In this document: piece after piece, positions 5,510 through 11,492 of the stretch
Position numbering within the stretch: position 1 is the first letter of the stretch
How the letters are laid out: each line of letters opens with the position of its first letter
Source of the DNA: Acidobacteriaceae bacterium
GTDB lineage: Bacteria; Acidobacteriota; Terriglobia; Terriglobales; SbA1
Reading direction: 5' to 3'
NCBI GenBank assembly: GCA_019237515.1
Contig: JAFAGX010000396.1
Coordinates: forward strand, 1 to 11,492
Length of the DNA stretch: 11,492 nucleotides
Position numbers and translations under genes: made by a program
The notes under the pieces: model-generated
The model's database searches: none
What the model saw: only the letters and a program-made list of their open reading frames with translations
Told to the model about the DNA's origin: nothing

Positions 5510-8500
5510 CTAGAAAAACAATTTTAATGCAAATTGCACCAGGCGTGGATCCCGGGCCTGGGTGATCTTGCCAAATAACGCACCATCTCCGAAATTGCCG
5601 TCAGGATTCACAAACTGGGTGTGGTTGGCAATATTGAAGATTTCGGCACGGAACTGCATATATTTGCTCTCGGTGAAAGCAAACTGCTTGTGCACGGAAA
5701 AGTCCGTGTTGTTGAGTCCCGGGCCACAGCAGATCGTGCGCTGCGTGCCGGTATTGAAATGACCCAATGGCGGAGACGCAAAGTCCGAGGAACTGAACCA
5801 GTAGCCTCCGTTCGCCTTGGGATTGAGGGTGTTGAAAGGTGCGACGCGTTGCGGTGCTTCCGTCCCTGTAAAGAAGAAACTGTTGATCAGCTCAGTGTCG
5901 CTTGCGGCGTTGATGGAGTCGTTGGTGAGGCGAATCGGAAATCCACTCTGAAACTCTGTGATCCCGGATATTGCCCAATCATTGGCGATTTTTCCTAGCC
6001 AACCCGCATGTTTCGGAATCGGCAGATTCCAGAAATAACTGACTACGAAGCGCTGCGCCGAATTGAACACCGATAATGCACGGCTCGCTCGGGGATCAAA
6101 CGGGTTCAAGGTTTCCTCGAAGCTCGATGCCTGGTCGATGGATCGGCTGAACGTATAAGCCGCCTGGAACTGCAAGCCGTGAGAGAAACGCTTTTCCAGC
6201 ATCGCTTCGAAAGCGTTGTAGGCTGAATTCGCGATGGTGTCCTCGGCGAAGATATCCGTGAAAACCGGAATCCCATCCAAGGGGCAGCCTGCCCCACTAA
6301 ACGGGTTGCAGTTTGGCGAGGAGTACGGACGCAGGCCAACGAGGTTGATCGCAGGATTATTGGGGCCGGCCACGACAGGCGTCGGACCATAAGGCATGTG
6401 AAGAGAAAAACCAGCGGGGATACTGTTGGCGGGGAGAGTCCAGATTGTATCCTCGAGAGTCGGACCGCAGGCATAGTCTGCACTCAAGGTTGGATTACTG
6501 GCCGCATAGAACTGCGAAATGTTGGACATATCCAGACAGGTTTGCGGATTCGATGGATTGATGTCGTGCGAAGCAAGCAGTCGATGGCCCTGAGAACCAA
6601 CGTAGCCGAGCTGCAGCATTAAATCAGTTGCCAACTGACGCTCGATATTAAGGTTGTATTGCGTCGTGTACTGCGTCCGCATATGCGGTTGAAACTCGCC
6701 AAAGAGTTCAATGGGGCGGAAACTGGACCAATCCTGCGCGTGGCCCGGGGTCGGGTGAAGAATGCCATTGTAGGGATTCGGATTAATCGTGCCGTTCTGG
6801 GCTACAAATGGGGTGTTGAAGAAAGTGTCCGACAGAAATGTGCTGCCTCCGAATGGCGGCTCGGCTCCGAATTGCTCCATGACTAACTGTTCCATTGGGT
6901 TGTAAAACATTCCCCATCCGGTGCGGATGCTGGTTTTGCCATTGCTGCCGAAAAGCTTACCCATCACTCCGCTGTCGAAGTTTGGGCTGTAGGCCAAGCC
7001 TACGCGCGGAGCGAACGCCTTGTAGTACGTTTGGGTTAAACCTGCCGGCACACCCTTATCGCCGGGGAAAACCAGCCCGGTGGGCTGCACGCCTGCCGCA
7101 AGACAATTGGATACACCGAATGAGGTTTGCTCCGCGGCGGTGAGCATGCAAGGGTACACCGCGGAATTTTGTCCGGGGCGAAAGGTTTGCACGTGATGGC
7201 TTACGTCGGTAAGAGGAGGATCGAACTCCCAGCGAAGTCCATAGTTGAGTGTTAGATTGGGTTTAATCTTCCAACTATCCTCGGCAAAAGGATAAATGTT
7301 GGTGCTGCGAATCGCCTCGCTTTGGGCTGCACCCTGCGTATAGCTATCCATTAAGCCCAGAAGATAGCCAGCATAGTTGTCGCCGTCGGAGGTGATCACA
7401 GCATTCGTGCCTGAGCTATTTACAACTGGTGCCCCATTAATGTTGAAGTAGAGTGTCTGATCAAACCGCGAGCGGCGCACATCCGCGCCGAACTTCATGG
7501 TGTGATTACCCTTGACCCAAGTCAGATTGTCCGACCATTGAAAGGTATTGCCTACTTGCGGGAGCTGTCCCTCGAAGTTATTTCCAATGACCGCGCCACC
7601 CGAGATCGTGGTGAAGGGAACTCCCTCATGGGAAGAACCCAAATTGGGGGTAATGCCGAATTTAGGATTGCCGGAGGGACTGCCAGCCAAAGCATTGATT
7701 GCAGAGGAATCAGAAAGCCCGGTGAAACAAAACTTTTGAGCGGCGCCGGTACATGATGCCGCCAGCGAGTTCGTCGTTTGCGGCGATTGGAACCCGCGTT
7801 GTCCCTCTCGCATGTAGGTGAAACGAGCTTCGTTCACCAGAGCATTTCCGATTGTCCACGTGTGACTTAGATTTACCTGCTGATACCGAGAATTGTTGTT
7901 GCTGCCAAAGCCGGGAATATTTGCGCCGGCAGCCTGAAAGAATGAAAAAGGCTGAAAATTGGCGTCGTCTGTGTAGTAGTAGTAGGCCGTAAAACTCTGT
8001 TTGGTAGTGATTTTGTGATCAAACCGAATGGTGAATTGGTCTTGGAAGTCGCTGCCTACGGGCACTGCTTGAAAGATGTTGCTCCCAACGTTCGCAGTCG
8101 GAATGAAGCGTTGCATTAGGTTTACAGCTACGGGGTCCTGACAGGCGGCCGGGATGATCCCAGTTGGGAAAATCTGGTTCCAACCCACGCCTGCCGCTGC
8201 TGCCGCGCCACCCGCCGCAGTGATCGCGCTGCTGCAACCCGGTCTGCCATTCAAAACGCTGGCCACGAACGGATCGCTGATACCGCCCGCGAGCGCCCCG
8301 CCAGTCCCTGAAAAGTCTCCTGTTCTTTCTGCCGCGGTTGGTACGATCACCTGCGCCCCGGACGCTCCCTGCCGAATGCGCCTCCCTTCATAAGAGACGA
8401 AAAAGAAGGTCTGATCCTTCTTAATTGGCCCGCCAAATGTTCCTCCGAACTGGTTCTGGTTAAATTGCGGTTTGATCGTGTTGAAGTAGCCTTGGGCATT

Positions 8501-9307
8501 CAGAACCTTATTGCGAAAGTATTCGTAGATGTCTCCGTGGAATTGGTTGGTCCCCGATTTCGTAATTACGTTGACTACTGCGCCTGAATTACGACCGTAC
8601 TCCGCATCAAAAGTATTCGTGATGACCCGGAACTCCTCAATGCTATCTGGCGTGGGCTGTACGGTCGGCAGATTCACAAACTGGTCATTCGCATCTCCAC
8701 CGTTTACGCTGAAGTTGTTAGACCGGCCCCTTCCGCCATTTACAGATACCGAACCTGCCGAGTCCGAGCCGTAGAATAAGCTGCCGCTGCCTCCCAACTG
8801 CGACTGGACTCCCGGTTGAAGCTGCAAAAATTGATATGTATCGCGTTGGTTTAACGGCAACTCATTGACCGACCGATCGTTGATGACAGCGCCCAGTTGC
8901 GTACTTGTGGTATCTACCTGAGGAGCTGCCGATGTCACTTCGACCGTCTCCTGCGTCTGGCCGATTTGCAACGTGGAATTCAGGGTGACTACCTGGTTTA
9001 CGTCAACGATCACATCTTTTTGAATGTTTCTTTTGAAACCTGACATTTCAAAGCTCACCGAATAAGTTCCCGGCTGTACCTCGACAAAGTTGTAGTCTCC
9101 ACTGCTACTCGTGTCGCCACTTCGGCTGACCCCCGTGGCCTGATTTGTCAGGGTAACCTTGACCCCGGCCAGGACAGCTCCGGTGGGATCGGCCACACGG
9201 CCGAGGACTCGGCCACTGGTGCTTTGACTCAGCGCGGGACAAACAAGGATTCCGAGTACGGCGCTCAACAAGACCAGCGTGTAACTGCCAGACGGGCATT
9301 TCTTCAC
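5510..9307 (-). CDS. TonB-dependent outer-membrane receptor, carboxypeptidase-regulatory-like (Oar type)
   Basis: Complete, 1265 aa. Sec signal peptide at 1-27: KK, hydrophobic YTLVLLSAVLGILV, then ALS before Gln28; Cys23 is not in a lipobox. CarboxypepD_reg-like beta-sandwich at about 31-115 (GRVLGRVADPTGAVLAGVKV, PGTYSVSFEMSGFK). TonB-box-like ETVEVTSA at 120-127. Plug at about 130-255 (LPLNQRDTYQFLQLQPGVQ, SIEEFRVITNTFDAEYGRNSGAVVNVITKSGTNQFHG). The rest is a long beta-barrel ending in aromatic KLFF, a usual beta-barrel assembly signal. This architecture is expanded in Acidobacteriota. Ligands are generally unknown; Oar-type receptors are often linked to peptides or oligosaccharides. First gene of the leftward operon, so uptake of an amine-bearing substrate is inferred. 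Start: the frame runs back to 9457, overlapping the divergent gene, but GGAGGAG (9310-9316) precedes GTG at 9307 and the signal peptide begins there. An Ala-rich stretch is encoded near 8190-8235. Confidence 0.93.
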   Translation of the reverse strand: MKKCPSGSYTLVLLSAVLGILVCPALSQSTSGRVLGRVADPTGAVLAGVKVTLTNQATGVSRSGDTSSSGDYNFVEVQPGTYSVSFEMSGFKRNIQKDVIVDVNQVVTLNSTLQIGQTQETVEVTSAAPQVDTTSTQLGAVINDRSVNELPLNQRDTYQFLQLQPGVQSQLGGSGSLFYGSDSAGSVSVNGGRGRSNNFSVNGGDANDQFVNLPTVQPTPDSIEEFRVITNTFDAEYGRNSGAVVNVITKSGTNQFHGDIYEYFRNKVLNAQGYFNTIKPQFNQNQFGGTFGGPIKKDQTFFFVSYEGRRIRQGASGAQVIVPTAAERTGDFSGTGGALAGGISDPFVASVLNGRPGCSSAITAAGGAAAAAGVGWNQIFPTGIIPAACQDPVAVNLMQRFIPTANVGSNIFQAVPVGSDFQDQFTIRFDHKITTKQSFTAYYYYTDDANFQPFSFFQAAGANIPGFGSNNNSRYQQVNLSHTWTIGNALVNEARFTYMREGQRGFQSPQTTNSLAASCTGAAQKFCFTGLSDSSAINALAGSPSGNPKFGITPNLGSSHEGVPFTTISGGAVIGNNFEGQLPQVGNTFQWSDNLTWVKGNHTMKFGADVRRSRFDQTLYFNINGAPVVNSSGTNAVITSDGDNYAGYLLGLMDSYTQGAAQSEAIRSTNIYPFAEDSWKIKPNLTLNYGLRWEFDPPLTDVSHHVQTFRPGQNSAVYPCMLTAAEQTSFGVSNCLAAGVQPTGLVFPGDKGVPAGLTQTYYKAFAPRVGLAYSPNFDSGVMGKLFGSNGKTSIRTGWGMFYNPMEQLVMEQFGAEPPFGGSTFLSDTFFNTPFVAQNGTINPNPYNGILHPTPGHAQDWSSFRPIELFGEFQPHMRTQYTTQYNLNIERQLATDLMLQLGYVGSQGHRLLASHDINPSNPQTCLDMSNISQFYAASNPTLSADYACGPTLEDTIWTLPANSIPAGFSLHMPYGPTPVVAGPNNPAINLVGLRPYSSPNCNPFSGAGCPLDGIPVFTDIFAEDTIANSAYNAFEAMLEKRFSHGLQFQAAYTFSRSIDQASSFEETLNPFDPRASRALSVFNSAQRFVVSYFWNLPIPKHAGWLGKIANDWAISGITEFQSGFPIRLTNDSINAASDTELINSFFFTGTEAPQRVAPFNTLNPKANGGYWFSSSDFASPPLGHFNTGTQRTICCGPGLNNTDFSVHKQFAFTESKYMQFRAEIFNIANHTQFVNPDGNFGDGALFGKITQARDPRLVQFALKLFF

Positions 9308-9309
9308 GG

Positions 9310-9316
9310 CTCCTCC
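9310..9316 (-). promoter_or_regulatory. Shine-Dalgarno GGAGGAG deciding a GTG start for the receptor
   Basis: GGAGG (9316-9312) is 4 nt before GTG (9307-9305). The signal peptide starts exactly at this GTG, so the 50 upstream in-frame codons are rejected as untranslated leader. Confidence 0.8.
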
Positions 9317-9346
9317 GGGACGGACAACTGATCGGAAAAACAGGCT

Positions 9347-9383
9347 CTTGCGCGAACAGCAAAGCTTGCTATAATCCCGCAAG
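9347..9383. promoter_or_regulatory. Candidate operator: nested TTGC/GCAA dyads
   Basis: The inner dyad AGCAA-AGC-TTGCT spans 9358-9370. The outer dyad is CTTGCG (9347-9352) and CGCAAG (9378-9383), its half-sites 31 bp apart centre to centre, about three helical turns. Their centres (9364 and 9365) almost coincide. The inner dyad fills the -35/-10 spacer of the rightward promoter, and the right outer half touches the -10 of the leftward promoter. Binding by the adjacent MerR/XRE regulator is inferred from position only. Confidence 0.4.
9348..9375 (+). promoter_or_regulatory. Predicted promoter of the regulator-potD unit (TTGCGC - 16 bp - TGCTATAAT)
   Basis: A perfect extended -10, TGC TATAAT (-10 at 9370-9375), is preceded 16 bp upstream by a partial -35 TTGCGC (9348-9353). 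Transcription would start near 9382 and give a leader of about 70 nt to the ATG at 9452. No riboswitch-like structure is apparent in that leader. Confidence 0.5.
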
Positions 9384-9411
9384 GTTAGTGAAGGCCAGGA
9401 TAAACTGTCAA
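9382..9411 (-). promoter_or_regulatory. Predicted promoter of the leftward operon (TTGACA - 18 bp - TAACCT)
   Basis: A perfect -35 TTGACA (9411-9406) and a poor -10 TAACCT (9387-9382; 3 of 6 matches) are separated by 18 bp. The start would be near 9375, giving a leader of about 68 nt before the receptor GTG. A strong -35 with a weak -10 and a long spacer is the kind of promoter MerR-family proteins activate, which fits the MerR domain encoded next door. Activation itself is inference. Confidence 0.45.
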
Positions 9412-9451
9412 GAAAAAACGGCTTACATCTTGCGCTCAGCTCAGGCCTCCC

Positions 9452-10261
9452 ATGCAAAAGCAGGGCTTTAATGCATACCTAAAGATCGGTGATGTCGCCC
9501 GTATGGCTGGCATCTCTCCTTCGGTTATCCGGTCATGGGAAAATTTGGGCTTGACTCGTCCTCAGCGCACTCGCAGCAAGTACCGCTTATATACGCCAGA
9601 GGATGTAAAACTGCTGAAACGTGCGCGGTTCTTGCGCCGAGTGCGGGGATTGAACGCTCCGGCCATCGTTCAGCTGCTCAAGCGCGAAGGCAGCGTCCCT
9701 ACAACAAAATCAAATGGGAGCAATGTGAGCCCTGGCTTAGGGAAGAAGTTGCGACGGTTGCGTGCCCAACGCGGACTTTCCCTGGCTCAGGTTGCAGAGT
9801 CTGTCGAAATCTCAGTGGGGTTTTTGAGCGCTCTGGAACGCTCGCAGATGAGCGCTTCGGTCGGCACGCTTCGCAAACTGGCTCGCTTCTATGACACCAA
9901 TATCCTGGAATTTTTCGGGCCAGACGAGGCAAGCACTAGTGTTATAACGCCGGCGAGAAGAAAGATCCTGAATGCCGGGCCGGGCGTCCGAATGGAATTG
10001 CTGGCGTGGGGAAACACGGCTATGGAACCGCATTTGTTTCGGGTTGCGCCTCGTTCCGGCAGCGGTGAATCCTACAGCCACGAGGGAGAGGAGTTTCTGC
10101 ACGTTTTGCGCGGTAAATTGCAAATCTCGGTAGAGGGGAAACTTCACCAGTTACGAGCCGGGGACAGCTTCTACTTTGAAAGTTCTTCACCTCATCATTG
10201 GTCAAATCCGGGGAATAGCGAAGCTGTCATTCTTTGGGTCAATACACCACCCACGTTTTAA
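9452..10261 (+). CDS. MerR-XRE-cupin transcriptional regulator (PuuR-like with extra MerR domain)
   Basis: Complete, 269 aa, with three domains in order. (1) MerR-type winged helix at about 9-78: YLKIGDVARMAGISPSVIRSWE, then a wing RSKYRLYTPEDV, and a helix ending in LNAPAIVQLLKREG. (2) XRE/Cro helix-turn-helix at about 95-152: LGKKLRRLRAQRGLSLAQVAE, VGFLSALERSQ. (3) Cupin_2 at about 190-266: SHEGEEFLHVLRGKLQISVEG, LRAGDSFYFESSSPHHWSNPG, with possible ligand/metal residues His210, Glu214, His217 and His248/249. XRE-cupin is the architecture of PuuR, the E. coli repressor of putrescine catabolism; the added MerR domain is unusual. It likely senses a pathway amine or intermediate and controls both divergent units. 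The ATG at 9452 keeps the whole MerR domain, although no good Shine-Dalgarno precedes it. It is followed by potD after 26 bp, probably co-transcribed. The leftward receptor is divergent across a 144-bp gap. Confidence 0.9.
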   Translation: MQKQGFNAYLKIGDVARMAGISPSVIRSWENLGLTRPQRTRSKYRLYTPEDVKLLKRARFLRRVRGLNAPAIVQLLKREGSVPTTKSNGSNVSPGLGKKLRRLRAQRGLSLAQVAESVEISVGFLSALERSQMSASVGTLRKLARFYDTNILEFFGPDEASTSVITPARRKILNAGPGVRMELLAWGNTAMEPHLFRVAPRSGSGESYSHEGEEFLHVLRGKLQISVEGKLHQLRAGDSFYFESSSPHHWSNPGNSEAVILWVNTPPTF

Positions 10262-10287
10262 CGACGAACTAATGTTCAGAGTGCGCT

Positions 10288-11370
10288 ATGTTGCATGACC
10301 TAAATCAAAAAAGAAGAACTGCATGGCTGGGCCTGATAACGCTCCTGCTACTCGTTGTGTCGGCTTGCAGCAAGAAAACTCCTACTCTGAATCTCTTAGT
10401 GTGGGAGGGTTACGCCGACCCTTCGTTCGTGCATACGTTTGAAGAACAGAATCACTGCCGAGTTTCTGCGTCGTACATGGGGTCGAGTGACGAGTTGGTA
10501 GCGAAGCTGCGGGGTGGGAGCGCAGGAAACTACGATGTGATCTCGCCATCGAGCGATGTTGCGACCTCCATTGCATCCAGCGGTCTCGCCGCCCCCTTGG
10601 ACCTTTCAAAACTCCCCAGCTATAGCCAGCTATCACCGCAACTCACTTCGCTGCCGCTTGTGCGGATGAAGGGCCAAGTCTACGGTGCGCCGTTCATGTG
10701 GGGCCCAGATCCGATGATTTATGACACAACTGTGCTCAAGCAGGCTCCAGACAGCTGGATAATCTTCTGGGATCCAAAATATAGGGAAAAAATCTCCGTT
10801 TGGGATGATTTATCGACGGTTTACATGGCAGCCCAGGTGTTGGGTTTCGATAAGCCGGATCCAAGCCAGCTTTACAACCTCACCGATGAACAGCTGGAAG
10901 CAGTTAAAAAAAAGCTTTTGGAGCTGAAGCCCAATATAAGAAAGATGTGGTCAACCGGTGGAGAATTGACGAATCTTTTTCAGAACCATGAAGTCGTCGC
11001 CGCCATGGGCTGGCCGCTCATGACCAATCAGTTGCGGAAAATCAATTTCCCTGTCGGCGAAACGATTCCTAAAGAAAACACCACCGGGTGGATTGATCAC
11101 CTGATGATCACGGCTGGAAGCGAAAACAAAGATCTGGCCTTAAGGTTCGTCGAGTACATGATTGGACCGGACACCCAGAAGAAGGTCACCGATGTTACCG
11201 GCTACACGCCCAGCAACCCCGGGGCGGCCAATTTTATGACGCCAGACCAGGTGAAGGGTCTTCATCTGGACGATGTGGAGAACTACCAAAAGCACATATA
11301 CTTCTGGCAGAACGTTCCGCGCCGTGCGAAATACAACGAGATCTGGAACGAGGTCAAAGCAGCGCAATAG
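10288..11370 (+). CDS. potD: PotD-like polyamine-binding lipoprotein of an ABC transporter
   Basis: Complete, 360 aa. Lipoprotein signal: KRR, hydrophobic helix, lipobox VSAC with lipidated Cys27. The remainder is a type-II periplasmic binding protein of the spermidine/putrescine class: LLVWEGYADPSFVHTFEEQ (36-54), LVAKLRGGSAGNYDVISPSS (70-89), YGAPFMWGPDPMIYD (132-146), SWIIFWDPKYREKISVWDD (156-174), GWID (267-270), TGYTPSN (304-310), WQNVPRRAKYNEIW (340-353). Ligand-pocket residues known from E. coli PotD appear kept: Trp39, Tyr42, Asp174, Trp242, Trp268, Asp270, Tyr306, Gln341. The position of the second helix-borne acid (Glu171 in PotD) appears to be Thr177, so specificity may differ (alignment by eye). 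It would capture a diamine or polyamine outside the inner membrane and pass it to membrane and ATPase subunits expected downstream. No strong Shine-Dalgarno precedes the ATG. Confidence 0.88.
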   Translation: MLHDLNQKRRTAWLGLITLLLLVVSACSKKTPTLNLLVWEGYADPSFVHTFEEQNHCRVSASYMGSSDELVAKLRGGSAGNYDVISPSSDVATSIASSGLAAPLDLSKLPSYSQLSPQLTSLPLVRMKGQVYGAPFMWGPDPMIYDTTVLKQAPDSWIIFWDPKYREKISVWDDLSTVYMAAQVLGFDKPDPSQLYNLTDEQLEAVKKKLLELKPNIRKMWSTGGELTNLFQNHEVVAAMGWPLMTNQLRKINFPVGETIPKENTTGWIDHLMITAGSENKDLALRFVEYMIGPDTQKKVTDVTGYTPSNPGAANFMTPDQVKGLHLDDVENYQKHIYFWQNVPRRAKYNEIWNEVKAAQ

Positions 11371-11379
11371 CAGAGCAGA

Positions 11380-11399
11380 GTCCGTTATAAAGAGCGGAC
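11380..11399. other. Weak stem-loop after potD
   Basis: GTCCGT (11380-11385) can pair with GCGGAC (11394-11399) through five Watson-Crick pairs and one wobble around an 8-nt loop. There is no T-run, so it is not a convincing terminator. It could be a small 3'-stabilising structure between a binding-protein gene and the next transporter gene. Confidence 0.25.
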
Positions 11400-11421
11400 C
11401 TGACGGCGGCGCTACCTAACA

Positions 11422-11492
11422 ATGGCGACAGTAGCGCAATCCGACACCAAGCAGCCCGCGACAACCACGAGCACGCGCAGCCTTCTTTCAAT
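11422..11492 (+). CDS. N-terminus of the next gene, likely an ABC polyamine transporter subunit (cut by window end)
   Basis: An open frame from ATG at 11422 to the window edge, 23 codons: MATVAQSDTKQPATTTSTR followed by SLLS. The polar Ser/Thr-rich start with no motif yet would suit a cytoplasmic tail ahead of a first TM segment or an ATPase; it cannot be told apart here. It follows potD by 51 bp on the same strand, where the ATPase or permease of the PotABCD-type system would be expected. No good Shine-Dalgarno is seen, so the start could lie elsewhere. Confidence 0.45.
   Translation, partial: MATVAQSDTKQPATTTSTRSLLS

Noticed and set aside
8188..8235. GCC/GCT-rich stretch as a microsatellite or phase-variable repeat in the receptor
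   Set aside because: It encodes a short Ala run (GGAAAAAG) with mixed codons and no exact unit repetition, so slippage-driven variation is unlikely.
9308..9451. Riboswitch or structured leader in either divergent 5' region
   Set aside because: Both leaders are only about 70 nt, and apart from the short operator-like dyads no multi-stem aptamer pattern is visible.
1..11492. Genomic island or mobile element borders
   Set aside because: No integrase, transposase, tRNA, long direct repeats or sharp composition change was found.

Overview
The window (about 11.5 kb, GC a little over 50 %) reads as a chromosomal segment of a soil-type Acidobacteriota (Terriglobia-like). This is inferred from a very large TonB-dependent receptor with an N-terminal carboxypeptidase-regulatory-like domain, from GSA-aminomutase-like and GABA-type transaminases in one operon, and from small palindromic or heptameric intergenic repeats of a kind I associate with that phylum. 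No rRNA, tRNA, CRISPR array, transposase or integrase was seen. The window is densely coding and has no gene-free stretch over 300 bases.

Layout: two divergent transcription units start from a 144-bp control region (9308-9451). Leftward (minus strand), in order of transcription: a TonB-dependent outer-membrane receptor (9307-5510), a class-III PLP aminotransferase related to glutamate-1-semialdehyde aminomutase (5431-4058), a 12-TM APC amine/amino-acid permease (3992-2559), an aldehyde dehydrogenase with aminoaldehyde-type features (2528-1047), and a GabT-type 4-aminobutyrate aminotransferase that runs off the left edge (1007-<1). Rightward (plus strand): a MerR + XRE + cupin triple-domain regulator (9452-10261), a PotD-like polyamine-binding lipoprotein (10288-11370), and the first codons of a further gene, probably the next ABC-transporter component (11422->11492).

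Together the genes fit an uptake and catabolism locus for putrescine or a related diamine. The substrate would cross the outer membrane (receptor) and inner membrane (PotD-type ABC system and/or APC permease). It would be transaminated to an aminoaldehyde (class-III aminotransferase), oxidised to GABA or a homologue (aldehyde dehydrogenase), and transaminated again by GabT to succinate semialdehyde. The regulator resembles the XRE-cupin repressor PuuR but carries an extra MerR DNA-binding domain. The pathway assignment is inference from families and context. Transaminase substrates cannot be read from sequence.

The most distinctive structural points are these. (1) Every junction between genes of the leftward operon carries a different palindrome or tandem repeat, two of which contain the upstream gene's stop codon. 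(2) The two predicted divergent promoters face each other and are interleaved with a nested TTGC/GCAA dyad. (3) The regulator combines two different DNA-binding domains with a sensor cupin. Several start codons were reassigned inward because a strong Shine-Dalgarno sequence lies within the longest open frame.
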